Numbered from the stretch's first letter, positions 53,138 through 62,433 are shown. The stretch is DNA of 64,000 bases from Streptomyces candidus (GCF_014207445.1 NZ_JACHEM010000013.1:1-64000); one strand, 5' to 3'. The notes: generated from the sequence alone by a model not told the origin. Translations and numbers: made by a program.

Positions 53138-54988
53138 ATGACCGAGCAGGCCACCGGGGCCCACCATCCGCAGCCCCGACCCCGAAACAGCGGACCCCAC
53201 ACCAGCCCGATCGAGCACGTGACGGGCGCGCAGTCGCTCATCCGGGCGCTCGAAGAGGTCGGGGCCGACACGGTATTCGGCATCCCGGGCGGCACGATCC
53301 TGCCGGCGTACGACCCGATGATGGACTCCACCCGGGTCCGTCACGTCCTGGTCCGCCACGAGCAGGGCGCGGGTCACGCGGCCACCGGCTACGCCCAGGC
53401 CACCGGCAAGGTCGGCGTCTGCATGGCGACGAGCGGCCCCGGCGCGACGAACCTGGTCACCCCGATCGCGGACGCGATGATGGACTCGGTGCCGATGGTG
53501 GCGATCACCGGCCAGGTCGTCTCCAAGGCAATCGGCACCGACGCCTTCCAGGAGGCGGACATCTGCGGCATCACGATGCCCATCACCAAGCACAACTTCC
53601 TGGTCACCGCCGCGGCCGACATCCCGCGCGCCATCGCCGAGGCCTTCCACATCGCCTCCACCGGCCGCCCGGGCCCCGTCCTCGTCGACATCCCCAAGGA
53701 CCTTCTCCAGGCGCAGACCACCTTCTCCTGGCCGCCCGTCGCCGATCTGCCCGGCTACCGGCCCGTCACCAAGCCGCACGCCAAGCAGATCCGCGAGGCC
53801 GCCAAGCTGATCACCGCCGCCAAGCGGCCCGTCCTGTACGTCGGCGGAGGCGTCCTCAAGGCGCAGGCCACCGCCGAACTGAAGGTCCTCGCAGAGCTCA
53901 CCGGAGCGCCCGTCACCACCACACTGATGGCGCTCGGCGCATTCCCCGACAGCCACCCGCTGCACGTCGGAATGCCGGGCATGCACGGTGCGGTCACCGC
54001 CGTCACCGCGCTCCAGAAGGCCGACCTGATCGTCGCCCTCGGCGCCCGCTTCGACGACCGCGTCACCGGCAAGCTGGACAGCTTCGCGCCCTTCGCGAAG
54101 ATCGTCCACGCCGACATCGACCCGGCCGAGATCGGCAAGAACCGCGCCGCCGACGTGCCGATCGTCGGCGACGCCCGCGAGGTCATCGCCGACCTGGTCC
54201 AGGCCGTCCAGGCCGAGCACACCGAGGGCAACACCGGCGACTACAGCGCCTGGTGGAAGGACCTGAGCCGCTGGCGGGACACCTACCCGCTGGGGTACGA
54301 CCAGCCCGACGACGGTTCGCTGTCGCCGCAGCAGGTCATCCAGCGGATCGGTGAACTCGCCCCCGACGACACCATCTACGCGGCGGGCGTCGGCCAGCAC
54401 CAGATGTGGGCCTCGCACTTCATCCAGTACGAGCAGCCCGCGACCTGGCTCAACTCCGGCGGCGCCGGAACGATGGGCTACGCGGTCCCGGCCGCGATGG
54501 GGGCCAAGGCCGGCATGCCGCACCGTACGGTCTGGGCGATCGACGGCGACGGCTGCTTCCAGATGACCAACCAGGAACTCACCACCTGCGCCCTGAACAA
54601 CATCCCCATCAAGGTCGCCATCATCAACAACGGCGCCCTCGGCATGGTCCGGCAGTGGCAGACCCTGTTCTACAACCAGCGCTACTCCAACACCGTGCTG
54701 CACAGCGGTCAGGACTGCGAGGGCAACGCGGCCAAGGGCACCCGCGTCCCGGACTTCGTCAAGCTGTCCGAGGCGATGGGCTGCCACGCGATCCGCTGCG
54801 AGCGTCCCGAGGACCTCGACAAGTGCATCGAAGAGGCCAACTCCATCAACGACCGCCCGGTCGTCGTCGACTTCATCGTCCACGAGGACGCCATGGTCTG
54901 GCCGATGGTCGCCGCCGGCACCTCCAACGACGAGGTCATGGCCGCCCGGGGCGTCCGCCCCGACTTCGGCGACAACGAAGACGACTAG
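53138..54988 (+). CDS. ilvB: Acetolactate synthase, large (catalytic) subunit
   Basis: 616 residues. It joins two pyruvates, or pyruvate and 2-ketobutyrate, in the first common step of valine, leucine and isoleucine synthesis. Domains are in order: N-terminal TPP domain with the catalytic Glu in LEEVGADTVFGIPGG, FAD-binding middle, C-terminal TPP domain with WAIDGDGCFQMTNQEL and NNGALGMVRQWQ. The N-terminal about 28 residues are a variable extension (HHPQPRPRNSGPHTSP). ATG 53138 is followed in order by ilvN and ilvC. Expression is controlled by the leader peptide and attenuator upstream. Confidence 0.97.
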   Translation: MTEQATGAHHPQPRPRNSGPHTSPIEHVTGAQSLIRALEEVGADTVFGIPGGTILPAYDPMMDSTRVRHVLVRHEQGAGHAATGYAQATGKVGVCMATSGPGATNLVTPIADAMMDSVPMVAITGQVVSKAIGTDAFQEADICGITMPITKHNFLVTAAADIPRAIAEAFHIASTGRPGPVLVDIPKDLLQAQTTFSWPPVADLPGYRPVTKPHAKQIREAAKLITAAKRPVLYVGGGVLKAQATAELKVLAELTGAPVTTTLMALGAFPDSHPLHVGMPGMHGAVTAVTALQKADLIVALGARFDDRVTGKLDSFAPFAKIVHADIDPAEIGKNRAADVPIVGDAREVIADLVQAVQAEHTEGNTGDYSAWWKDLSRWRDTYPLGYDQPDDGSLSPQQVIQRIGELAPDDTIYAAGVGQHQMWASHFIQYEQPATWLNSGGAGTMGYAVPAAMGAKAGMPHRTVWAIDGDGCFQMTNQELTTCALNNIPIKVAIINNGALGMVRQWQTLFYNQRYSNTVLHSGQDCEGNAAKGTRVPDFVKLSEAMGCHAIRCERPEDLDKCIEEANSINDRPVVVDFIVHEDAMVWPMVAAGTSNDEVMAARGVRPDFGDNEDD

Positions 54989-55014
54989 AGCCAGACAAGA
55001 GCAGAGAGAGAATC

Positions 55015-55542
55015 ATGTCCAAGCACACGCTCTCCGTCCTGGTGGAGAACAAGCCCGGCGTCCTCGCCCGGATCACCGCCCTCTTCTCCCGGCGCGGATT
55101 CAACATCGACTCCCTCGCGGTGGGGACCACCGAGCACCCCGAGATCTCGCGCATCACCATCGTGGTCAACGTGATCGAGGCGCTGCCGCTGGAGCAGGTG
55201 ACCAAGCAGCTCAACAAGCTCGTCAACGTCCTGAAGATCGTCGAGCTGGAACCCGCCGCCGCGATCCAGCGCGAACTCGTCCTGGTGAAGGTCCGCGCCG
55301 ACAACGAGACCCGCTCCCAGGTCACCGAGATCGTCCAGCTGTTCCGCGCCAAGACCGTCGACGTGTCGCCCGACGCGGTGACCATCGAGGCCACGGGCGG
55401 CGCCGACAAGCTCGAAGCGATGCTGAAGATGCTGGAGCAGTACGGCATCAAGGAGCTCGTCCAGTCCGGCACGATCGCCATAGGGCGCGGTGCACGGTCC
55501 ATCACGGACCGCTCGCTGCGCGCCCTCGACCGCTCCGCGTAA
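55015..55542 (+). CDS. ilvN: Acetolactate synthase, small (regulatory) subunit
   Basis: 175 residues. An N-terminal ACT domain (HTLSVLVENKPGVLARITALFSRRGFNIDSLAVG) binds valine for feedback inhibition, and the C-terminal domain (IVQLFRAKTVDVSPDAVTIEATGG) activates the large subunit. AGAGAGAG lies 5 nt before ATG 55015, 26 nt after ilvB. Also called ilvH. Confidence 0.97.
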   Translation: MSKHTLSVLVENKPGVLARITALFSRRGFNIDSLAVGTTEHPEISRITIVVNVIEALPLEQVTKQLNKLVNVLKIVELEPAAAIQRELVLVKVRADNETRSQVTEIVQLFRAKTVDVSPDAVTIEATGGADKLEAMLKMLEQYGIKELVQSGTIAIGRGARSITDRSLRALDRSA

Positions 55543-55636
55543 ATCCCCGGCCTCTCGGATACCGAGACCCGAAGACCTTCCTTCCGAAGCCCGCCGTACG
55601 GTGGGTCGCACAACCCGCACACATAGGAGAAACCCA

Positions 55637-56638
55637 GTGGCCGAGCTGTTCTACGACGCCGACGCAGACCTTTCCGTCATCCAGGGCCGCAAGGTCGCGG
55701 TTCTCGGTTACGGCAGCCAGGGCCACGCCCACGCGCTGTCGCTCCGTGACTCGGGCGTCGACGTGCGCGTCGGTCTGCACGAGGGCTCCAAGTCCAGGGC
55801 GAAGGCCGAGGAGCAGGGCCTGCGCGTCGTCACCCCGGCGGAGGCGTCCGCCGAGGCCGACGTCATCATGATCCTCGTCCCGGACCCGATCCAGGCCCAG
55901 GTCTACGAGGAGTCCGTCAAGGACAACCTCAAGGACGGCGACGCCCTCTTCTTCGGCCACGGTCTGAACATCCGCTTCGGCTTCATCAAGCCGCCGGCCG
56001 GCGTCGACGTCGCCATGGTCGCCCCGAAGGGTCCCGGCCACCTGGTCCGCCGTCAGTACGAGGAGGGCCGCGGTGTTCCCTGCATCGCCGCCGTCGAGCA
56101 GGACGCCACCGGCAAGGGCTTCGAGCTGGCCCTCTCGTACGCGAAGGCGATCGGCGGCACCCGCGCCGGCGTCATCAAGACGACCTTCACCGAGGAGACC
56201 GAGACCGACCTGTTCGGCGAGCAGGCCGTCCTCTGCGGTGGCACCGCCGCCCTGGTCAAGGCCGGTTTCGAGACCCTGACCGAGGCCGGCTACCAGCCGG
56301 AGATCGCCTACTTCGAGTGCCTCCACGAGCTGAAGCTCATCGTCGACCTGATGTACGAGGGCGGCCTGGAGAAGATGCGCTGGTCGGTCTCCGAGACCGC
56401 CGAGTGGGGCGACTACATCACCGGTCCGCGCATCATCACCGCCGACACCAAGGCCGAGATGAAGAAGGTCCTGACCGAGATCCAGGACGGCACCTTCGCC
56501 AAGCAGTGGATGGACGAGTACCACGGCGGCCTGAAGAAGTACTCCGAGTACAAGAAGGCCGACGAGGACCACCTGCTGGAGACCACGGGCAAGGAGCTCC
56601 GCAAGCTCATGAGCTGGGTCAACGACGAAGAGGCGTAA
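55637..56638 (+). CDS. ilvC: Ketol-acid reductoisomerase
   Basis: 333 residues, class I length. It converts acetolactate or acetohydroxybutyrate to the dihydroxy acid with NADPH and Mg. The cofactor motif is VLGYGSQGHAHALSLRDSG; metal-binding acidic residues lie in TDLFGEQAVLCGG and YFECLHELKLIVDLMYEGG. Start GTG 55637 with AGGAGA 7 nt upstream. It is the last gene of the ilvBNC operon, followed by a strong hairpin. Confidence 0.97.
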   Translation: MAELFYDADADLSVIQGRKVAVLGYGSQGHAHALSLRDSGVDVRVGLHEGSKSRAKAEEQGLRVVTPAEASAEADVIMILVPDPIQAQVYEESVKDNLKDGDALFFGHGLNIRFGFIKPPAGVDVAMVAPKGPGHLVRRQYEEGRGVPCIAAVEQDATGKGFELALSYAKAIGGTRAGVIKTTFTEETETDLFGEQAVLCGGTAALVKAGFETLTEAGYQPEIAYFECLHELKLIVDLMYEGGLEKMRWSVSETAEWGDYITGPRIITADTKAEMKKVLTEIQDGTFAKQWMDEYHGGLKKYSEYKKADEDHLLETTGKELRKLMSWVNDEEA

Positions 56639-56645
56639 GCCCTGA

Positions 56646-56685
56646 GGGGTGGGGGCCGCGGCGCGGGAGCGCGCGCCCCCACCCC
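56646..56685 (+). terminator. ilvBNC terminator
   Basis: An 11-bp perfect stem (GGGGTGGGGGC 56646-56656 with its complement 56675-56685) begins 8 nt after the ilvC stop. It has no U-tract. Confidence 0.75.
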
Positions 56686-56887
56686 GTTCCCGCCGCTCCG
56701 GACACCCCGCCCCTTCACGGACGGGTGATCGTTGCGCACGGGCGGCGAATGCGGGCGCCCGCACCACTACACTTCTGAACCAATACACGCGTCAGGCCCA
56801 CAGCGTCGTGCGTCTTCCACGCGGCTAGCCCCCTCCACGCCTGCGGCCGTCGGGACGGCCGTCCGCAAAGGACCAGTGAGGACTCAC

Positions 56888-58483
56888 GTGAGCACTGCCA
56901 AGCCTGTCGTACTCATCGCTGAAGAGCTGTCGCCCGCCACCGTCGACGCCCTCGGGCCGGACTTCGAGATCCGGCACTGCAACGGAGCCGACCGCGACGA
57001 ACTCCTGCCCGCCATCGCCGACGTGGACGCGATCCTCGTCCGCTCGGCGACCAAGGTCGACGCGGAGGCCATCGCCGCTGCGAAGAAACTGCGGGTCGTC
57101 GCCCGCGCCGGTGTGGGCCTCGACAACGTCGACGTCTCCGCCGCCACCAAATCCGGCGTCATGGTCGTCAACGCGCCGACCTCAAACATCGTCACCGCCG
57201 CCGAACTCGCCTGCGGCCTCATCCTCGCCACGGCCCGCAACATCCCGCAGGCCAACTCCGCACTGAAGAACGGCGAGTGGAAGCGCTCGAAGTACAGCGG
57301 CGTCGAGCTGGCCGAGAAGACCCTCGGCGTCGTCGGCCTCGGCCGCATCGGCGCGCTGGTCGCCCAGCGGATGTCGGCGTTCGGCATGAAGGTCGTCGCC
57401 TACGACCCGTACGTACAGCCCGCCCGCGCCGCCCAGATGGGCGTCAAGGTCCTCACCCTCGACGAGCTGCTCGAAGTCTCCGACTTCATCACCGTGCACC
57501 TCCCCAAGACCCCCGAGACCCTGGGTCTGATCGGCGACGAGGCCCTGCACAAGGTCAAGCCGGCCGTCCGTATCGTCAACGCCGCGCGCGGCGGGATCGT
57601 CGACGAGGCCGCGCTGTACTCGGCGCTCAAGGAGGGCCGCGTCGCCGGAGCGGGCCTCGACGTGTACGCGAAGGAGCCCTGCACGGACTCCCCGCTCTTC
57701 GAGCTCGACCAGGTCGTCTGCACCCCGCACCTGGGCGCTTCGACCGACGAGGCGCAGGAGAAGGCGGGCGTCTCCGTCGCCAAGTCCGTGCGGCTGGCGC
57801 TCGCCGGCGAGCTGGTCCCCGACGCGGTCAACGTCCAGGGCGGCATCATCGCCGAGGACGTACGGCCCGGCCTGCCGCTCGCGGAGAAGCTCGGCCGGAT
57901 CTTCACCGCGCTCGCGGGCGAGGTAGCCGCCCGGCTCGACGTCGAGGTGTACGGGGAGATCACCCAGCACGACGTCAAGGTGCTCGAACTCTCCGCACTC
58001 AAGGGCGTCTTCGAGGACGTCGTCGACGAGACCGTCTCCTACGTCAACGCGCCGCTCTTCGCCCAGGAGCGCGGCGTCGAGGTCCGTCTCACCACCAGCA
58101 GCGAGTCCCCCGAGCACCGCAATGTGGTGACGGTACGGGGCACGCTCACCGGCGGCGAGGAGGTCTCCGTCTCCGGCACGCTGGCCGGCCCGAAGAACCT
58201 CAAGAAGATCGTCGGCATCGGCGAGTACGACGTGGACCTGGCCCTCGCCGACCACATGGTCGTGCTGCGCTACCAGGACCGCCCCGGTGTCGTCGGCACG
58301 GTCGGCCGGGTGCTGGGCGAAGCCGGCCTCAACATCGCGGGCATGCAGGTCGCCCGCGCCGACGCCGGCGGCGAGGCGCTCGCCGTGCTGACCGTGGACG
58401 ACACCGTCCCGCAGACGGTGCTCACCGAGCTGGCCGAGGAGATCGGCGCCGCTTCGGCCCGCTCCATCAACCTGGCGGACTAG
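56888..58483 (+). CDS. serA: D-3-phosphoglycerate dehydrogenase
   Basis: 531 residues, the long form with regulation. It catalyses the first step of serine synthesis. Substrate domain and NAD domain (GVVGLGRIGALVAQRM) come first, with catalytic Arg in VNAARGGIVDE, Glu in DVYAKEPC and His in CTPHLGAST. An intervening (ASB) domain about 315-450 and a C-terminal ACT domain (LRYQDRPGVVGTVGRVLGEAGLNIAGMQ) that senses serine follow. Start GTG 56888 with GTGAGGAC upstream. It supplies the serine consumed by glyA and sdaA elsewhere in the window. Confidence 0.97.
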   Translation: MSTAKPVVLIAEELSPATVDALGPDFEIRHCNGADRDELLPAIADVDAILVRSATKVDAEAIAAAKKLRVVARAGVGLDNVDVSAATKSGVMVVNAPTSNIVTAAELACGLILATARNIPQANSALKNGEWKRSKYSGVELAEKTLGVVGLGRIGALVAQRMSAFGMKVVAYDPYVQPARAAQMGVKVLTLDELLEVSDFITVHLPKTPETLGLIGDEALHKVKPAVRIVNAARGGIVDEAALYSALKEGRVAGAGLDVYAKEPCTDSPLFELDQVVCTPHLGASTDEAQEKAGVSVAKSVRLALAGELVPDAVNVQGGIIAEDVRPGLPLAEKLGRIFTALAGEVAARLDVEVYGEITQHDVKVLELSALKGVFEDVVDETVSYVNAPLFAQERGVEVRLTTSSESPEHRNVVTVRGTLTGGEEVSVSGTLAGPKNLKKIVGIGEYDVDLALADHMVVLRYQDRPGVVGTVGRVLGEAGLNIAGMQVARADAGGEALAVLTVDDTVPQTVLTELAEEIGAASARSINLAD

Positions 58484-58508
58484 CGCCCCCGCCGACCCCG
58501 GGTTCCCT

Positions 58509-58560
58509 CGCACCCCCGTCCTGACCGCCTCTTCCGCACAGGCGTCCGGACGGGGGTGCG
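58509..58560 (+). terminator. serA terminator
   Basis: A perfect 13-bp stem (CGCACCCCCGTCC 58509-58521 with its complement 58548-58560) with a 26-nt loop lies 26 nt after serA. It has no U-tract. Confidence 0.7.
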
Positions 58561-58696
58561 GTGCGTGGTGCCACCGCCCGCCGGTCTTGGGCCCGGGGTG
58601 GGGCCCAGGGGCCCATGACGACCACCCCGCGCCGCCCTAGCGTGAGCCGCTCCTCCGTACGCGGACGCGTGCGGCGTACGGCAGTTGGGGTGGTGC

Positions 58697-61132
58697 ATGT
58701 CTGCGGTCGGTGGCATACCCGCGGGACCGGTCCCGGTGCGTCCCGGGCGGGTGCCAGGGCCGCCGTTGCCGGGGTCGCTGCTCGCGATACGGGTCCTGGT
58801 CCTGCTCCTCTTCGCGGCCACCGTGCTGGGCGGCCTCGGCCTGCTCGGTTCCGCGCTCGCGGCGGACGGGCCGTTCGCCGGGGTGTTCGGCCTTGTGCTG
58901 TACGGGGCCGCGCCCGGGGTCGCCGGGTTCCTGCTCTCGCGGCGGTTGTGGACCGGCGGGCGGCGGGTGTGGGGCGGGCTGCTCGGCGTACAGGTCTGGC
59001 TGGTCCTCGGGGGCGTCGGCAGCATCGGTGCCGGCTCCCTCCGGGGCTTCAGCCAGTTACTGGTGCCGCTGGTGGTGCTGTGGCTGCTGACGCGGGCGGA
59101 GAGCCGGGAATGGTTCGACCGCCCCGACCGGCCGGCGCCGCCCGCCCGCCGCTGGGACTGGCGCTTCTCCCTGCCCCGGATGATCACCTGGCGGCGGGAC
59201 CGGGGGCAGTCCACGGTCGAGTACGCCGGTCTCGTCGTGATCCTCGCGGGAATCGTGCTGGCGCTGACCCTGTCCGGGTTCGGCGGCCGTATCGCGGAGG
59301 GACTCGGGCAGGCGGTCTGCTCGATCACGGGCGGGACGAACTGCGGAGGCGGCGGCGAACAGGGAGCGGCGGAGCCGCCGACGGGCGTGACGAACGGGGG
59401 AGTTGAGGGCCCGGCGGGCGTTGGCGGGGCGGGTGCTGGCGGGGCCGGTGGTACCGGTGGTGTGGCTGGTGCGACCGGTGGTGCGGCCGGAGGAGCTGGT
59501 GGTGCCGGTGGGGGCGTGGGCGGCGCCGGGGGTGCCGGTGGTGCCGGTGGTGCCGGTGGTGCCGGGGGTACGGCAGGTACGGGTGGGCCCGGTGGAACCG
59601 GCGGCCCCGGGAACCCGGGCAATACACAGATCAACGCGGGCCCGGAGACCGAGGCCGAGTACGACGACATGCCCGCGCCGGGAGAGGAGGCCGAGGAGCC
59701 CCAGCAGCAGGAGAAGCAGGAGGCCAAGGAGAAGGAGGACTGCTCCGGCTGGGGCTTCTTCGGCTGTGCGGGCGACCGTGTCACCCAGGTCTTCAAGGGC
59801 GTCGTGGTGGACGGCGTCTGGGGAGACGTCACCGGATTCGTCGACCTCTTCAAGGGCGAGACCTGGGAAGGCATCGGCGAGTACGGCAAGCAGCTCGGTG
59901 GCCAGTGGCTCCAGGACTCCGAGGACGCGGCCGGCAAGTGGGACGACGGCGACTACTTCGGAGCGATCGGGGACTGGGGCGAGGCGTCCTGGAACACCGC
60001 CTTCACGGTCGGCGACGACCTGTTCGTCGGTGACGAGGTACGCCGGCGCTGGAACAACGGCGAGAAGACCCGCGCCGTCACCGACGTCGTCTGGAACGTC
60101 GGGTCGCTCTTCATCCCCGGCTACGACGTCGCCAAGGTCGTCGGCAAGTTCTCCCATCTGGGCAAGGCGGCCAAGGGAGTCGCCGAGGCTGCGGAGGCGG
60201 CCGACAAGGCGGGCGATGCGGCGACCCGCGCGCGCAAGGCCGCGGACGCGGGGGACGTGGAGGCGGCCCGGAGGGCCGCCAAGGAGGCGGACGAGGCGGC
60301 CGACCTCGCGGAGGACCGGGCCCGCAGTGCGGGGTGCCCGATCGCGAGCGGTCCGGGCGTCGGTGGAACCCCGGGCCTCGGTGGTGTACCCGGCTCCGGT
60401 ACGGGGCTGATCGCGGCGGGTCCCGCTCCCAGGGCCCGCTATCTCGCCGCCGACGGCTGCGACAAGACCGCCAAGGCCGAGGCGGAGGAAGCCCGCAAGG
60501 CGGAGCGGGACGCCTGGGTGGCGAAGAAGCGCGCGGAGGAGCCGGCTCGGGCGGCCAAGGCGGTGGCGAAGCGCAAGCAGTGGCCCGCGCCCAAGCCCGG
60601 CGACGCGACGGACTCGCGCAACTTCGAAAAACCCGACTGGATGGCCGACTTGAAGGCCCCGAAGCTGGGTTCGGCGGACCGCGGCGATGGCTACTGGGCG
60701 TCGCGCGACCGCAATCCCCGGCCGATTCAGAAGAACGAGTCGTGGCTGCGTTACCAGGAGCAGGTGACCGGCACGGTCCGTGGCCACGAGTACATCGTGC
60801 CGCACCCGGACAAGAGCAAACCTCCGGTGGAGTACGACGGATGGGACGCCTCGCGGCAGACCTTCCTGGAGGCCAAGAACGGCTATGGGAAAAGCGCGAG
60901 GTTCGTGGCCCCCGGCACCGGCGAGCTCACCGCGTACGGAAAGAAGAAGTTCCTGGACGAGGCCCAGCGGCAGATCGACGCGGCCGATGGACGTGCCATC
61001 GAGTGGCACTTCTCCAACGAGCGTGCGGCGAAGGCGACCCGCGAGGAGTTCGAGAAGGCGGGGCTCGACATCGAGGTCGTCTGGAACAAGGCCGAACCGG
61101 GAGGGCCCAGAAAGCCCGAGGCATTTGGCTAA
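58697..61132 (+). CDS. Polymorphic toxin: pilin-like signal, Gly-rich stalk, Tox-REase-5-like nuclease
   Basis: 811 residues. About 27-135 contain three or four hydrophobic helices. At 167-195 RDRGQSTVEYAGLVV and a hydrophobic helix form a class III prepilin/Flp-type site: cleavage after G170 leaves Glu at +5. Residues 235-312 are a Gly/Ala stalk. The middle (350-620) has Trp/Gly/Asp-rich and Ala/Lys/Glu helical parts. The C-terminal 680-798 matches Tox-REase-5-like nucleases: YQEQVTG (686-692), YDGW with D714, LEAK with E725 and K727. An in-frame TTA (L121, at 59057) makes translation depend on the bldA tRNA. ATG 58697 follows GGGGTGG. The next genes look like immunity. Confidence 0.82.
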   Translation: MSAVGGIPAGPVPVRPGRVPGPPLPGSLLAIRVLVLLLFAATVLGGLGLLGSALAADGPFAGVFGLVLYGAAPGVAGFLLSRRLWTGGRRVWGGLLGVQVWLVLGGVGSIGAGSLRGFSQLLVPLVVLWLLTRAESREWFDRPDRPAPPARRWDWRFSLPRMITWRRDRGQSTVEYAGLVVILAGIVLALTLSGFGGRIAEGLGQAVCSITGGTNCGGGGEQGAAEPPTGVTNGGVEGPAGVGGAGAGGAGGTGGVAGATGGAAGGAGGAGGGVGGAGGAGGAGGAGGAGGTAGTGGPGGTGGPGNPGNTQINAGPETEAEYDDMPAPGEEAEEPQQQEKQEAKEKEDCSGWGFFGCAGDRVTQVFKGVVVDGVWGDVTGFVDLFKGETWEGIGEYGKQLGGQWLQDSEDAAGKWDDGDYFGAIGDWGEASWNTAFTVGDDLFVGDEVRRRWNNGEKTRAVTDVVWNVGSLFIPGYDVAKVVGKFSHLGKAAKGVAEAAEAADKAGDAATRARKAADAGDVEAARRAAKEADEAADLAEDRARSAGCPIASGPGVGGTPGLGGVPGSGTGLIAAGPAPRARYLAADGCDKTAKAEAEEARKAERDAWVAKKRAEEPARAAKAVAKRKQWPAPKPGDATDSRNFEKPDWMADLKAPKLGSADRGDGYWASRDRNPRPIQKNESWLRYQEQVTGTVRGHEYIVPHPDKSKPPVEYDGWDASRQTFLEAKNGYGKSARFVAPGTGELTAYGKKKFLDEAQRQIDAADGRAIEWHFSNERAAKATREEFEKAGLDIEVVWNKAEPGGPRKPEAFG
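59417..59633 (+). repeat. Gly/Ala-encoding tandem repeat in the toxin stalk
   Basis: The region encodes residues about 241-312, almost only Gly, Ala, Thr, Val and Pro. At about 59520-59575 a 9-bp unit GGTGCCGGT repeats in tandem with few changes. Length variation by slippage is likely. It separates the membrane/pilin-like part from the toxin part. Confidence 0.8.
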
Positions 61133-61198
61133 CCTGCCTGGGAACGCAACCGGTCGGACGTTCGGCACACGCACGGGCATCGAGGGTGGAGGCATCGG

Positions 61199-61909
61199 AT
61201 GAAACGAATGGTGCGGGGTTTCTGGGGCCCCCGCCGGCAGCCACTGGAGGAACTGGCCGCTGCTTGGACAGCAACTCTTGACGCAGTCGAGGGGTTGCTT
61301 CCTGCCGCGTGGAGCGCGACGGAGGGGGCGCGATGGCTGCTGATCCGGAATGACGGGGGCTCCGCAGGATTTCGTGCGGAAGAACACGCCCTGCTTGCCG
61401 TGCTGCGAGAGGAGGAAGCGGGCGAAGGCTGGACCGAACGGACGGGTGTCGGACCGAGTCTGGTCGCGGCGAGCGCGCCCGGCTGGGAAATCTCGGTGAG
61501 TGGCCGGACCGGCGGTGAATCGCCGAACCTGCTGCAGGCGATGCTGCTTGAGATCGAGTCCGTCGAAGGGGCTGCCGTTCCGGAGGCCGAACTCCTGCGT
61601 GCCGTTGCCGAGGTGTGGAATCCGGACTTCGGGGACGTCGTCGATGGCGCGGAACGCGACGCGCTGCGGGGAGTGGGAGCGCGGGTGGCCAGGCCGGCCG
61701 TGGGCCGTATCGGATATCTGTCTCCGGCCCGCGCGGCCTTGGTCCCGGACGAGCTGAGGACGGTGTGCACACCCCTGCCGACCGGCGGCGTTCTACTCGA
61801 CATCGCCCCACCCGGAGCCCCCGACACCGTGGCTGCCGCCCATCTGCGCCTACGCGATGCTGGCGCCCTGGAACCCCTCCCCAAGCCCATGGACCGGAGC
61901 ACCCTGTGA
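61199..61909 (+). CDS. Imm52-like immunity protein (probable)
   Basis: 236 residues, no signal peptide or membrane helix. The N-terminus RGFWGPRRQPLEELAAAWTATLDAVEGLLP resembles the WGPRR-type start of Imm52 immunity proteins, which from memory accompany Tox-REase-5 toxins. It starts 66 nt after the toxin with GGGTGGAGG 6 nt upstream, so it should be strongly translated. It would bind and block the nuclease in the producer cytoplasm. The family match is by eye and should be verified. Confidence 0.65.
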   Translation: MKRMVRGFWGPRRQPLEELAAAWTATLDAVEGLLPAAWSATEGARWLLIRNDGGSAGFRAEEHALLAVLREEEAGEGWTERTGVGPSLVAASAPGWEISVSGRTGGESPNLLQAMLLEIESVEGAAVPEAELLRAVAEVWNPDFGDVVDGAERDALRGVGARVARPAVGRIGYLSPARAALVPDELRTVCTPLPTGGVLLDIAPPGAPDTVAAAHLRLRDAGALEPLPKPMDRSTL

Positions 61910-62433
61910 ACGCACGCGGAGGCGAGACCTTCGAGGCCGCCCGCGCTCTCGCCGGGATCGAAACCCTGCTAGCCGGGGAGGTTCCGGTGAGCGGGCCGCC
62001 GGAGTACGACCGCCAGGCCCACACCGGGGAGACGCTCTCGGTGCGCGGCGAAGGTTACGCGATCGCCGAACTCTGGTCGGGCGAGGACCTGCAAGGGGTG
62101 TACGAGAAGGAGTGGGAAGAGGCACAGGAGCGGGCGTACGGGCACGGTGACGAGCTCGTGCGGCAGCTTGACGCCCGCTGGGGCGCGCACCGGGACGTCG
62201 GCAACCGAGTGGCCGTCTGGTGGTCGGAGGGCGACCCGAACCTGCCGCCGCTCTACGAACAGCTGCGCAATATGGACGCGTTGGGGACCCTGCACGTCTG
62301 GGGTCCGGTACGTCCGCCCGGTGGTCACGCGGACCGCTGGGTCGCTCTCTCCGTCAACCAGATCGACGGCGACTGCCCGTTCTTCCTGATCGCCGTGGTG
62401 ACCGACCGGCCCGTCGAGGAGCTGGAGGACTGA
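61906..62433 (+). CDS. Hypothetical protein in the toxin-immunity operon
   Basis: 175 residues. Its GTG start overlaps the immunity gene stop (GTGA), so the two are coupled. It is acidic (SGEDLQGVYEKEWEEAQERAYGHGDELVRQLDARWG), with a C-terminal sheet-like part (NRVAVWWSEGDPNLPPLY, RWVALSVNQIDGDCPFFLIAVVTD). I do not recognise a family. It could be a second immunity protein for the same or a lost toxin. It ends 21 nt before the convergent PucR-type gene. Confidence 0.7.
   Translation: MNARGGETFEAARALAGIETLLAGEVPVSGPPEYDRQAHTGETLSVRGEGYAIAELWSGEDLQGVYEKEWEEAQERAYGHGDELVRQLDARWGAHRDVGNRVAVWWSEGDPNLPPLYEQLRNMDALGTLHVWGPVRPPGGHADRWVALSVNQIDGDCPFFLIAVVTDRPVEELED

Noticed and set aside
59057..61387. 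776-residue minus-strand frame rich in TGT/Pro opposite the toxin
   Set aside because: It mirrors the Gly-rich repeat; the plus strand carries the domains, start signals and operon structure.
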